DNA of 64,000 nucleotides from Chloroflexota bacterium (GTDB lineage Bacteria; Chloroflexota; Dormibacteria; Aeolococcales; Aeolococcaceae), in assembly GCA_005880985.1 (NCBI GenBank), contig VBIQ01000008.1, forward strand, positions 128,003 through 192,002, in the 5' to 3' direction. This document shows positions 36,663 through 44,425 of the stretch, one piece after another. The translations under genes were made by a program, and so were the position numbers. Numbering within the stretch: the stretch's first letter is position 1; the number at the start of each line of letters is the position of its first letter. The notes below the pieces were generated by a model. That model had not been told where the DNA came from. It was given only the letters and a program-made list of their open reading frames with translations, and did not search any database.

Positions 36663-36737
36663 TGGAGCCGACGGGGAGATTCGAACTCCCGGCCAGCGGT
36701 TTACGAAACCGCTGCTCTACCACTGAGCTACGTCGGC
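36663..36737 (-). tRNA. tRNA-Thr (anticodon CGT)
   Basis: Cloverleaf read on the minus strand: acceptor GCCGACG/CGTCGGC, D arm GCTC-AGTGGTA-GAGC, anticodon arm GCGGT-TTCGTAA-ACCGC with anticodon CGT, T arm GGGAG-TTCGAAT-CTCCC, discriminator T, encoded CCA at 36663-36665. The first 38 nt (through the anticodon loop) belong to the 41-bp repeat duplicated at 45537-45577, so this is the integration target of the adjacent element. The integrase gene lies directly upstream in the same direction (43 bp), so the tRNA's native 5' flank has been replaced. Confidence 0.93.
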
Positions 36738-36740
36738 TTG
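36700..36740. repeat. Attachment site, left copy (41-bp direct repeat)
   Basis: Identical to 45537-45577. Covers the 5' half and anticodon loop of tRNA-Thr plus 3 bp upstream. The crossover lies somewhere within these 41 bp. Confidence 0.92.
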
Positions 36741-36779
36741 AGCGTTGCTGCGTATGAGAATTTCGCCGCGAGGCCCCGC

Positions 36780-37913
36780 CTAGGCCGCCGGTTGCGTGCC
36801 AGTTTGCGTGCCAGTTGCCGGATCGCCTAGGGCCTCCTCCATCTTAGCCATCGCGCCGGCCAGGAGTGGGGGCGTGACGTGGCCGTAGAACTTGGCCGTG
36901 ATGGCGGGTGAGGCGTGCCCCAGGATTCGGCTGATCGTAACCTCGTCCACCCCTCTTTCCTTCAGGATCGTCCCGGCTGAGTGCCGAAGGTCATGGAAAG
37001 GCATATCGGGCAGCCCGGCCTTGCGGGTGATCGGTCGAAAGTACCGTTTGAGGAAGTCCGGCCCTGGCAGGACTGCTCCGGTCGGTGACGGGAACAGCAG
37101 CCGGGTTGGCTCAGTGCCCGGCATCGCTGCCAGGTGCTCGCTGAGTACTTCGACCGCGGCAAACGATAGGTCTACCGTGCGCCGAGAGCTATCAGTCTTT
37201 GGCTCTCCGAGAGCGGGGCAGCCGTCGTAATCAACATTGCCTGTCCGCTCGATGCGGAGCTGGTTACGCTCTAGCAGGACGTCACAGCGTCGCAGTCCGA
37301 GAATTTCGCCCTCCCGCATGCCGGTAGCGATACCGAGGAAGACAGCGGCGCCTAACGGCTCGCCACGGGCCGCGCTGATGAGGCGTCGCGCCTTGGCGCT
37401 GTCGAGGATAACCTTGTCGCGGTGCCGCATCGGCGGCGCCTTGACCAGGCGTGCGACGTTGTGTTCGACCAGTCCTTCGACTACAGCTTGCTCTAAGGCG
37501 GTGTGTAAGACGGCATGGACGTGATGTTGCGACGTCGTGCTGAGCCGGCCATGCAGCGAGCGAAAGAGTCCGGTGACGTCAGCTCTAGTGAGCCCCGCCA
37601 GTGGCACATGGCCGATAAGTGGCTCAAGGTGGATTGTGATGATGGACTCATAGCGTCGATAGGTGCGCGGCCTGACTGCCTGAGTGTCCTTTAGGTCGGT
37701 GACCCACCGCCGCAGGTAGTCGGCGGCGGTGAGCGCCGCGCTAGCGCGCGCTAGTTGTGTCTTGTGTTCCTGTATCTTCGCCTTGAGGTTCTTACGGGCC
37801 TCTTGGGGCGTGAGCCCACTAGCGCCGATCCTCACGCCGTCGATACGCGCTTGTGCGCGGTGGCTGGCGCGGTCTCGGTAGACCGTGCCCTCACCGTGGG
37901 TACGGCGGGTCAT
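36780..37913 (-). CDS. Tyrosine recombinase/integrase
   Basis: 377 aa. N-terminal arm-binding region 'GEGTVYRDRASHRAQARIDG', SAM-like core-binding domain, and catalytic domain with Arg in 'IATGMREGEILGLR', 'FHDLRHSAGT' (HxxR), His in 'ILGHASPAITAKFYGHV' and the Tyr of the same segment. The start overlaps the preceding small gene by 4 bp. The last residues 'GTQTGTQ' are encoded by the two left arm-type repeats, so coding and att sequence overlap. It should integrate and, with a directionality factor, excise the element at tRNA-Thr. Confidence 0.95.
   Translation of the reverse strand: MTRRTHGEGTVYRDRASHRAQARIDGVRIGASGLTPQEARKNLKAKIQEHKTQLARASAALTAADYLRRWVTDLKDTQAVRPRTYRRYESIITIHLEPLIGHVPLAGLTRADVTGLFRSLHGRLSTTSQHHVHAVLHTALEQAVVEGLVEHNVARLVKAPPMRHRDKVILDSAKARRLISAARGEPLGAAVFLGIATGMREGEILGLRRCDVLLERNQLRIERTGNVDYDGCPALGEPKTDSSRRTVDLSFAAVEVLSEHLAAMPGTEPTRLLFPSPTGAVLPGPDFLKRYFRPITRKAGLPDMPFHDLRHSAGTILKERGVDEVTISRILGHASPAITAKFYGHVTPPLLAGAMAKMEEALGDPATGTQTGTQPAA
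36794..36815. repeat. Paired arm-type repeats, left end (GCGTGCCAGT x2)
   Basis: GCGTGCCAGT at 36794-36803 and 36806-36815, 12 bp start to start, inside the 3' end of the integrase gene and 54 bp from the left attachment repeat. A matching pair with the same spacing lies at the right end. Candidate integrase arm-binding sites. Confidence 0.6.
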
Positions 37914-38110
37914 TGGAACAATGCCAGTAGGTCGGCAAGCTGCGACCTGAACCGCAGCGGGTCATGGTACTCGTGGAAGGCGACTCGTAGTTTTTCCGAG
38001 TCAGTCAGCGTCATCGCGCGATTGATGGCGTCAGCCAGTTTGGCGACAAGCAACTTCGGATCGCCGGCTATGGACCGCTCAAGCCTGCGAACGGCGTCCT
38101 CGGTCAGCAC
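37910..38110 (-). CDS. Small element protein, paralogue of the preceding gene
   Basis: 66 aa, GTG start overlapping the stop of 38104-38376; its own stop overlaps the integrase ATG. Helical. It shares with the upstream gene product a pattern DPxLLxAxLA, ... RA, ... and a C-terminal 'RSQLADLLAL' (the other has 'RSQLAALLEL'), showing tandem duplication. Tight coupling to integrase suggests a role in integration or excision control, but nothing proves it. Confidence 0.6.
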   Translation of the reverse strand: MLTEDAVRRLERSIAGDPKLLVAKLADAINRAMTLTDSEKLRVAFHEYHDPLRFRSQLADLLALFQ

Positions 38111-38376
38111 GAAAGTTCCAGCAGCGCCGCGAGCTGCGACCGCATCCGGTCCAAATGCCGGGAATTGAGCGCGGCAGCCTGTAGCCCTCCTCGGTCTGCC
38201 AGTGTCGCGCGGTGCGCGAGGCGGGCCAGGTTGGCAATGAGTAACGCGGGATCGCGGTCGACGCGCTGCTTCAACCAGCGCGCGATAGCGCGTGAGCTTG
38301 CCATGTCGTCGCCGGGGGCCTTGGCCTCAGCGGCCCTCATCATCGCGACTAGATCGCCCTGGGGCATCACCGTCAT
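38104..38376 (-). CDS. Small element protein, paralogue of the following gene
   Basis: About 90 aa from ATG 38376; a TTG at 38445 would add 23 residues and overlap the preceding gene. Helical, with 'DRDPALLIANLARLAHRATL' and 'MRSQLAALLEL' mirroring the 66-aa protein downstream. No known domain. Part of the run of overlapping minus-strand genes ending in integrase. Confidence 0.5.
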   Translation of the reverse strand: MTVMPQGDLVAMMRAAEAKAPGDDMASSRAIARWLKQRVDRDPALLIANLARLAHRATLADRGGLQAAALNSRHLDRMRSQLAALLELSC

Positions 38377-38416
38377 TGTCTCCGCGGCAGCGGTTTCGCG
38401 CTCACGCGGGGTCGGC

Positions 38417-38608
38417 CTACCTGAACCAGTGCTGCCGGAAGTCAAGCGCGGCGAGCGCCCGATCGACGCTCGCCTGCTCGACCGCGTCGAGGAGTGCCTC
38501 GTCGCCCTCTGAGCCCCACTTCATGCCGGCGGCGATGATCGCCTGACGGACCTCGGCGTGTGTCCCGGTGCGGGCGTAAGCCCTCAGGCGGCGTTCGTGA
38601 GCGGTCAT
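38417..38608 (-). CDS. Small helical element protein
   Basis: 63 aa from ATG 38608; a TTG two codons upstream is less likely. Acidic C-terminal half 'GDEALLDAVEQASVDRALAAL'. No family recognised. It lies about 40 nt upstream of the next gene in the element's minus-strand series. Confidence 0.45.
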   Translation of the reverse strand: MTAHERRLRAYARTGTHAEVRQAIIAAGMKWGSEGDEALLDAVEQASVDRALAALDFRQHWFR

Positions 38609-38786
38609 AGCCAACCCTACGTCCGGTGGTACCGTTGCTCACGGCGCCGGGCATCGCCGCGCGGTTCTGCAAGGTCCCCGTGGCGGTCCCGCACCACGGG
38701 CCGGGCCGGGCTGATCCGGCCTGGCCTTCGGAATCTAGCCGAGCCCTGGCCCCCGCGGCAAGGGGTACGGTCGCCCGCGAATACGG

Positions 38787-39104
38787 CTAGGCGCCGACCC
38801 ACGCGCCGGGGCAGCATTCGCGGCAGGAGCCCAGCCGGAGCGGCACGGCCTGGCCGCATTGGTCGCAGCAGACGGCCGGGCCGCGCTCAGGATCGACGCT
38901 ATGACGTCCTGGGGCACCTTCCTGACCTATAAGCGTTTTCGGCGGGTCCTGCATCACCCACCAGCGCAGTATCGAGAAAACAGATCGCCGGGGAATGCCC
39001 AGCCGGGCAGCGATCGCCGTCGCGGAGTCGCCGGCATCGCGAAGCCTTTTGACCCGACCTAGTAGGGCTTCCCGCCCGGTGGGCGGCCGCCGCCCGGCGG
39101 GCAT
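38787..39104 (-). CDS. HTH plus Zn-ribbon small protein
   Basis: 105 aa. A helix-turn-helix is visible in 'DSATAIAARLGIPRRSVFSI' (residues ~27-47), and a C-terminal Cys cluster 'CCDQCGQAVPLRLGSCRECC' looks like a zinc ribbon. The start directly abuts the upstream 59-aa gene (stop 39105). Probably DNA-binding; a role in regulation or replication of the element is inferred. Confidence 0.6.
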   Translation of the reverse strand: MPAGRRPPTGREALLGRVKRLRDAGDSATAIAARLGIPRRSVFSILRWWVMQDPPKTLIGQEGAPGRHSVDPERGPAVCCDQCGQAVPLRLGSCRECCPGAWVGA

Positions 39105-39284
39105 TTAGCCGGCTCGCCGCGGCGACGCCATACGCTGATCCGCGAAGACCTTGCAGCGGACGCACCAAGAACGCCCCCACAGCTCATACCAGCCGCCGCA
39201 GTTGCGGCAGAAGCCTACGCCCTCGCGAGGCGTGTACTTGCCAAAGCCTGGCGCCTTCTTATGGCGCGACGGCTTCGCGCTCAT
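39105..39284 (-). CDS. Small Zn-finger protein (59 aa)
   Basis: 59 aa, ATG at 39284 overlapping the upstream stop (ATGA). Two CxxC pairs, 'FCRNCGGWYELWGRSWCVRC', form a likely zinc-binding knuckle; the ends are basic. Too short for usual ORF cut-offs, but the overlap on both sides and the Cys spacing argue that it is real. Confidence 0.6.
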   Translation of the reverse strand: MSAKPSRHKKAPGFGKYTPREGVGFCRNCGGWYELWGRSWCVRCKVFADQRMASPRRAG

Positions 39285-39478
39285 GCCGTGTTGAGCCGCT
39301 TGATCGTCGTGACCGCGGCCGCTTCGAGCCTCGCGGCCTTACGGCTATAACGGTCCCGCGCTTGGCAGGTCCCACACAGGCCGCCCGCGACGTGACAGTC
39401 GAACCGGCAGCGTCGGCATTGAGGCTTCGGCCTCATGGCCGTAGATGGCGTGGGCGGCGTGTAGGGAATGCTCGGCAC
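39281..39478 (-). CDS. Small Zn-finger protein (65 aa)
   Basis: 65 aa from GTG 39478, immediately after the tape-measure stop. Cys pairs 'QCRRCRFDCHVAGGLCGTC' suggest zinc binding. A competing frame from the ATG at 39487 lacks the Cys pattern and was not preferred. Function unknown. Confidence 0.5.
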   Translation of the reverse strand: MPSIPYTPPTPSTAMRPKPQCRRCRFDCHVAGGLCGTCQARDRYSRKAARLEAAAVTTIKRLNTA

Positions 39479-41314
39479 TCATGTCGTCCTCAACACCCAC
39501 GCGACCTCGCGGGCGATCCAATGCGGGTCGGCCTGCGAGGTCGCGTTGACGATGACCGTCGTGCCGTCGCCGCGGCCGGCCGGCGGCGCAGCCGTCACCT
39601 TCTCGCCGGCTTGCAGCAGCGCCAGCACTTCCTGGCCCGGAAAGCCGGGCACGGTGCCGCCGCCGTGGAACGTCGGTATCTTCGGCATCGAGAAGCTGTC
39701 GCCGCCGATCACCGGCACCCAACCAGGGATACTGAAGCTCAGACTCCCGACCGTCTTATTCCAGATGTTCGCAATGCCGTTGAATGCCCATTTGAGCGGC
39801 GTTAGAATCGCGTTGCCTACGTCGGCAAAGACGCCGCGCACGCGGTCTACCGTGCCGGCAAAGAAGCCTAGCAGCTTCTCGAATGCATCCCTGATTGCAC
39901 TAAAGTGGGTCGCAATTTCCGCGACCGCAATGCCGAACGGGCCGGCCAGGATGCCGAGCAGCAGCGGCCAATTGTCCTTGCACCATTGGAAGATGCCATG
40001 AATGACGGTCATCACGGCCTCAAAGGCGGCCTGTAGGCCACGCCACGCTACGGCCATCGCGGCCGTGACCTCGCCGGCCACTACCTCGATCCAATGGAAC
40101 TTGGCCTCTAGGATCACCAGCGCCGCGACGATAGCGACGACGGCGGCGATGATAAGGACGATCGGATTAGTGGCTAGGAAGTCCAGTGCCCCACCGAGGG
40201 CAATAACCGCCGTCTGAACCGCCTTTATGACGTCCACAATCATCATTGCGGTTTTCCACACGACGAAGGCCGTGGTGACAATGACGATCGCCGGCAGCAG
40301 CACATTCATATGGTCAGTCAGAAAGCCCACCACGCCGATGATCGCCTGTATGGCCGGCATCAGGCCCGTCATGAATTGCACGCCGGCACCTTCGGCCTCG
40401 GTGGTCATCACGTGGAGCTTGCCGCTCATCGTCTCGCTGGCCGCGCTCGCCTGCCCGCCGACCTTCTCTTTGAGAATGTCCATGACTTCATTCAGGCTGT
40501 GCGTGCGGTCGCCTGCGCTGTTCGTCTTGTCCGCCAGGTCAGCCTGAGCGGTCGTCAGCTTCTTGCTGGCGCCCTCTAATGCCTGATGCGCCGCGACTGC
40601 CTGCGCGCTCGTCGGGCCATGCGCCTTGACGGCGGCGGTATAGGTGAGCTGCGCCTTTTCCACGGCCAGCGTGGACGTCTCGACTAGCTTTTGTGCAGTC
40701 GCCACCTGAGCGGCCGTCGCAATGTGCGGCGGCATGACAATGTTTAGGTCTTTCAGCGCCTTACCCTGGCCCTGCATCCCCTTGACGACGGCATCCGCAG
40801 CGGCGCCGAGGTCGATATGCTTGGCGCGGGCCAGGTCCATGATGGGCGCCAACGACTCGAAGCCGCGGCCCGTGTCCACGCCGGCCAGTCGCAGCTTGGC
40901 GATTGCGTCGGTCGTGTCGGCCGAGCTGAATCCGAGATGCTCGCCGGCCTTTTGCGCGTCCTCGAGTCCCTGACGGAATGCCGGCGTGTCCTTTTCGCCG
41001 GCATCCTTCATCGCCTGAGCGAGCTTGCTAGTGCTCTGCTGCAAGGCATCGAACTCGCCGACGATCTTGCCCGCTATCTCCACGCCGGCAAGCGCGCCCA
41101 CCATCTTCGCGACGCCACCAGCGCCGGACATAAAGCCGCCGCCGCTCTCCGTCGCCTTCTTGCCGGCGCTGTCAATCTTGCCGCCGGCCTCGTCGGCGTG
41201 CTTGCCGATCGCGCCGAAACTGCCGGCTACCGCAGTCTCAGCGCCCGCGAGTGTCTTTGTCAGGCCAGCGGCATCGCCGATGACCTGAACTACGATGGTG
41301 GAGGAGCCGGGCAT
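39479..41314 (-). CDS. Phage tail tape measure protein
   Basis: 611 aa. TP901-type features: N-terminal 'VQVIGDAAGLTKTLAGAE', Ala/Lys/Gln helical coiled regions, a central hydrophobic stretch of about 100 residues ('VLLPAIVIVTTAFVVW', 'IVLIIAAVVAIVAALVI'), and Gly-rich C-terminal 'HGGGTVPGFPGQEVLALLQ' typical of tape measure ends. It is the longest gene of the element. The length suggests a short to medium tail. No tail tube, assembly chaperone or baseplate gene is adjacent, which is unusual. Confidence 0.85.
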   Translation of the reverse strand: MPGSSTIVVQVIGDAAGLTKTLAGAETAVAGSFGAIGKHADEAGGKIDSAGKKATESGGGFMSGAGGVAKMVGALAGVEIAGKIVGEFDALQQSTSKLAQAMKDAGEKDTPAFRQGLEDAQKAGEHLGFSSADTTDAIAKLRLAGVDTGRGFESLAPIMDLARAKHIDLGAAADAVVKGMQGQGKALKDLNIVMPPHIATAAQVATAQKLVETSTLAVEKAQLTYTAAVKAHGPTSAQAVAAHQALEGASKKLTTAQADLADKTNSAGDRTHSLNEVMDILKEKVGGQASAASETMSGKLHVMTTEAEGAGVQFMTGLMPAIQAIIGVVGFLTDHMNVLLPAIVIVTTAFVVWKTAMMIVDVIKAVQTAVIALGGALDFLATNPIVLIIAAVVAIVAALVILEAKFHWIEVVAGEVTAAMAVAWRGLQAAFEAVMTVIHGIFQWCKDNWPLLLGILAGPFGIAVAEIATHFSAIRDAFEKLLGFFAGTVDRVRGVFADVGNAILTPLKWAFNGIANIWNKTVGSLSFSIPGWVPVIGGDSFSMPKIPTFHGGGTVPGFPGQEVLALLQAGEKVTAAPPAGRGDGTTVIVNATSQADPHWIAREVAWVLRTT

Positions 41315-41324
41315 GCGCGACCCT

Positions 41325-41612
41325 TTAGAGGCGCGCGGCTTGGAGCGTGTCTAACGCACCCAGGGAAGCGTCGAGGCTCAACAGCAGACGCGGTAAGTCA
41401 GCCGCCATCCGCGCGCGAAAGTCCTCTGGCAAGATGTTGTCGTACTTGCCCATTTCCAGCTCGACCAGCATGGCGCGGTAGCGTTCCTGCGCGCCGAGCG
41501 CATCCGACCTAGCCGATGCGGACAACTGGCCGATAAGGTCGCCGGTCGAAGGGCTGGGACGGTGACGAGTCGGCAGACAACGGCGAAAGCGCGCGCCGCG
41601 TTTGCGGCTCAT
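41325..41612 (-). CDS. Small protein between capsid and tape measure
   Basis: 95 aa; ATG overlaps the capsid stop by 4 bp (ATGA) and the stop is 10 bp before the tape measure start. Basic N-terminus, acidic helical C-terminal half. Position is that of tail-assembly or head-tail proteins in complete phages, but no such domain is recognisable. Confidence 0.6.
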   Translation of the reverse strand: MSRKRGARFRRCLPTRHRPSPSTGDLIGQLSASARSDALGAQERYRAMLVELEMGKYDNILPEDFRARMAADLPRLLLSLDASLGALDTLQAARL

Positions 41613-42820
41613 GTCGCGCTGTGCTTCAAACTTTTTACGGCCTGAGTGTCATCGACGTTGCCATCGCTGCGGAGGAATGCCAAAAACTGCGACTGAAGTA
41701 GCTCGGCACGCCGCTCATTGAGACGGATGACGCGCAGGCCGCCGGCGGCATCCCTCACGATGTATCCGCGGCGCCAGTCGCCCCAGTACACGCTGGCGGC
41801 ATTGGCCGCGGGCACCGGAATGCTGTTATTGATGTAGACCGGATAACCGAGCAGCGTATGAGGCTCGCCCGGCGTCGTGGACGGAACCCACAACGGCCGA
41901 GTGCCGTCCGTCATCTTCTGAATCGCGGTCCATGCCGCGTCGCTCATCATCCAGCTCGCATTGCGGCGGTACGCCTCGTCCACGCTGGCCGTCAGATCAA
42001 TCAAGCCGTTGAGCGAAAATGTCGTGGTGAATCCGGTAGGCAGAGTGACGCCCGTTGTGAACACAGACGTAAAGCCCACGGGCTGACCGCTGCCGGTGCC
42101 GGTCGTAAAATGCGCGACCTGGGCTCGGGCTAGGCGTTGGGCGGACCGCTCTGCGAGCAAGCCCTCCAAGTCAAACGCTGCATCCTTGAGTAACTGCCAG
42201 GACACATTGCCGAGCGGCGCGGAATACTCGAACGAGTGCAGAGTCCGTTGGTTCAACACAAGGTCGGTATTGCCCGTCGCGACGTTTTCACCGAGAATTG
42301 CAGCGGAGTTGCCAGTGTCATCGTTGGCCGGCCAAGTGAGGTCACTGCCCGAAGTGGTCGTAATGACATTGGCGACAGCTCGAACGCTGTCCGCGTAAAC
42401 CTGCCGACTCGTGAATTTGGCCAGGAATGATGCCGGGACCAGGTAAGCCCCGGCTGCACCGGTCGCAACGCCAAGGTCGCGGCTTTCATGGGCCCTTAGG
42501 TAGTTTTCCTCTAGCTCGCCGGCCTCGCCCTTCAGGTACGACGTGAAAGCCGCGCGGTACTCAACTTCTGCCAGCCCAGTGGTGGCCTGCTCGCGCTTGT
42601 ACTGATCTACCACGGCGCGCGAGCTGCCGTGCAGCATCGCTAGCGCAGCCCGTTCCTTCTTGTTCGGAACGTCGAGGTTCGCGGCGGAGCGGATCGTCGG
42701 ACCAGGGCGGCCCTGGCCCCGCAGTACGCGGTCGCTCCATGCCCGCTGCTCCGGGGTCAGCTCTCTGATATGCCTGTCCCAGCGCGCCTGCTGTTCCGGG
42801 GTCCACTGTCTAGGGGTCAT
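41609..42820 (-). CDS. HK97-family major capsid protein
   Basis: 403 aa. The N-terminal ~110 residues are helical and charged (delta/scaffold-like). The HK97 fold follows: 'ATGAAGAYLVPASFLAKF', 'SFEYSAPLGNVSWQLLKDA', 'GTGSGQPVGF', 'LLGYPVYINNSIP' and the C-terminal 'VYWGDWRRGYIVRD'. These are standard landmarks of phage capsid proteins of this family. The start overlaps the upstream HTH/coiled-coil gene by 4 bp. No prohead protease is encoded nearby, so the delta domain may stay attached or be cut by a helper phage enzyme. Confidence 0.93.
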   Translation of the reverse strand: MTPRQWTPEQQARWDRHIRELTPEQRAWSDRVLRGQGRPGPTIRSAANLDVPNKKERAALAMLHGSSRAVVDQYKREQATTGLAEVEYRAAFTSYLKGEAGELEENYLRAHESRDLGVATGAAGAYLVPASFLAKFTSRQVYADSVRAVANVITTTSGSDLTWPANDDTGNSAAILGENVATGNTDLVLNQRTLHSFEYSAPLGNVSWQLLKDAAFDLEGLLAERSAQRLARAQVAHFTTGTGSGQPVGFTSVFTTGVTLPTGFTTTFSLNGLIDLTASVDEAYRRNASWMMSDAAWTAIQKMTDGTRPLWVPSTTPGEPHTLLGYPVYINNSIPVPAANAASVYWGDWRRGYIVRDAAGGLRVIRLNERRAELLQSQFLAFLRSDGNVDDTQAVKSLKHSAT

Positions 42821-43284
42821 CGGACAACCGCCGGAGAGCGCACCGCGTGGGCGGCCTCTAGTTCGCGCTCGACAGTCGGCTTTTGCTGCTCGACGTCGTA
42901 GACGCGGGTTGCCGCTTTAGCCTCTGCCTCGTCGCGGGCACGGATCAGCTCGGCCAGCCGGCCATCGCCCTGCTTCCGACTCGCCTGGCGGTCGTTGAAT
43001 TCAGCCCGGCGCTTGTCGGTGGCGATGTTCTCGCGCCGTGTCGCCTCAGCGGCGCCGGCCAGCGCGGCCGTCTCCTCGTTGACGTCTGCAATAGCCCAGC
43101 CCTGTCCCGCCGCAACAGCGATATGGCGCAGGAGGTCTTGCGAAAGGATTAGCACTCGCCGACCAGCGTAAATGGCTGGAATTTGACCCTCTCGGATCAG
43201 CTTTCGGACGTGCTGCTCGCTGAGCTGCATCCCTTTGGCAACCTGAGCAACGGTGAGAAAGAACGCAGAGTCATCGTTTGTCAT
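42817..43284 (-). CDS. HTH_17 (MerR/excisionase-like) protein with long coiled coil
   Basis: 155 aa. Residues ~8-60 form a MerR-like winged helix of the excisionase type: 'LTVAQVAKGMQLSEQHVRKL', then 'GQIPAIYAGRRVLI'. Residues ~75-150 are highly charged and predicted coiled coil. The stop overlaps the capsid start. The HTH suggests an excisionase or regulator; the coiled coil and position directly before capsid are where a scaffold or protease normally lies. A dual role is speculative. Confidence 0.72.
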   Translation of the reverse strand: MTNDDSAFFLTVAQVAKGMQLSEQHVRKLIREGQIPAIYAGRRVLILSQDLLRHIAVAAGQGWAIADVNEETAALAGAAEATRRENIATDKRRAEFNDRQASRKQGDGRLAELIRARDEAEAKAATRVYDVEQQKPTVERELEAAHAVRSPAVVR

Positions 43285-43330
43285 GCTATCGAGTGTTACC
43301 AGTTAGCAGAGCGGCGAAACTCCACAGCAC

Positions 43331-43654
43331 TCAATCAGCCGGTGGACGCCCGCCAAGTAGCTTCGCTAGCGCGCTCTGCTCTGGCTTCTGCTTCGGTGGG
43401 AGTACCCGGCGCATGTCCTGAACCAGCTTTAGCGCCCGGAGGTTGTAGATGTCGGCTTTGGCGTCGCCTGTTAGTGCCTCCGAGTACTGCTTGGCCTTCT
43501 CGTCCAGCCGCTCAGCGACACCGATCGACACGTCATCGGTAAGCGCGATTGGCGCCTGTCGGCCGTATTTGACGGCGTTCGCTGCCGCGCGGGCCGAATT
43601 GCGGTGCTGTAGGGTCTTGATTGGGTCCGCTTTCGGACCAGGCTTGCCACGCAT
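43331..43654 (-). CDS. Element protein of unknown function
   Basis: 107 aa; basic 'MRGKPGPKADPIKTLQHRNS' start and Pro/Lys-rich 'LPPKQKPEQSALAKLLGG' end with a helical middle. The first residues are reminiscent of phage small terminase or DNA-binding starts, but no domain is recognisable. Lies 46 bp upstream of the HTH/coiled-coil gene, downstream of a 771-bp gene-free region that probably holds its promoter. Confidence 0.5.
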   Translation of the reverse strand: MRGKPGPKADPIKTLQHRNSARAAANAVKYGRQAPIALTDDVSIGVAERLDEKAKQYSEALTGDAKADIYNLRALKLVQDMRRVLPPKQKPEQSALAKLLGGRPPAD

Positions 43655-44286
43655 GTCGGTTCTCCTTAGTTGCGTCTGACGCGTCTGTTAGGGAATCGCG
43701 CTTCGGATGTCTGCGCGAGGCTGAAGCTGGGTAATTCCGGCAGGGCGCCGTACACTTTGCCGGCGGGGCCCTGCCGGCTGCTCACGTCCACGTCATGACC
43801 ACAGGACGCGATCTAAGACCTATAGCCGGTCGGCGTGACCGATGGGTCGCTGGCGTCGCCGAGCAGCAGCGAGAGAGACAGACGACGCCGCCTGCCCCTG
43901 CCTGTCCGCGTTGGCCGGCGCGGTGGTGGGAACGTGGGGCCAGGGTGTCGGTAGGCCGGTGCATCTTGGGTACGCCCACCACCAACACCCGTACGTTCTA
44001 GACCTGACTGATAGCGCGCCCAACGCTCGCCTTGCCTGCCGCATCCGCCAGCGAGGGATGCCAACCTCCCGACCGCGATCATATGCCAGCAGGATTGGGA
44101 ACCGCCCCGTCTGCTGCCATAAGTCCGGCCAGGAATGCTTGATCCCTGCCCCGTCGCTTAGCTGCCTCCCGTCGAGAAATCATGCCGCCCCCCTATGTTC
44201 TTGCCTGCCCGCGAATCCAGACAGCCGGGGTATGTGCGCTGGTAAGAGTCGGACCAGTGGGTGTGATCCTGGCCCGGAGGACGGGC

Positions 44287-44321
44287 GACGTAAGGCGCCC
44301 GGTCCTACCGGGCCTAACGTC
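44287..44321. repeat. Long imperfect hairpin
   Basis: Left arm GACGTAAGGCGCCCGGT (44287-44303), 3-nt loop, right arm ACCGGGCCTAACGTC (44307-44321). The arms pair with one mismatch and a 2-nt bulge. No T-run follows on either side, so a simple intrinsic terminator is unlikely. Confidence 0.55.
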
Positions 44322-44371
44322 CGTAGGACGGGCTTGCTGTGGGTGTCGGAGTGAATACGACTCGGGGCAAT

Positions 44372-44422
44372 CGAGCAACGCACTCGAATACACCGAGGGA
44401 AATTCAGCAACGCACTGTATTC
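44372..44422. repeat. Cluster of short direct and inverted repeats
   Basis: AGCAACGCACT occurs at about 44374-44384 and 44406-44416, with GAATAC and its inverse GTATTC flanking. The cluster lies just past the 3' end of the Zn-ribbon/winged-helix gene. Candidate protein-binding sites. Confidence 0.35.
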
Positions 44423-44425
44423 GCT

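Larger units (their letters stand above)
43655..44425. other. 771-bp gene-free region of the element (possible origin/control region)
   Basis: No ORF here has convincing coding character on either strand. It contains a strong imperfect hairpin (44287-44321) and a cluster of short repeats: AGCAACGCACT twice and GAATAC/GTATTC in both orientations between 44353 and 44422. The region separates the replication/regulatory-type gene from the structural module. It may be a promoter/operator region or an origin. Confidence 0.4.

Noticed and set aside
43331..43654. Assignment as a terminase small subunit
   Set aside because: Only the basic 'MRGKPGPK' start is suggestive; no terminase helix-turn-helix or large subunit partner is visible.
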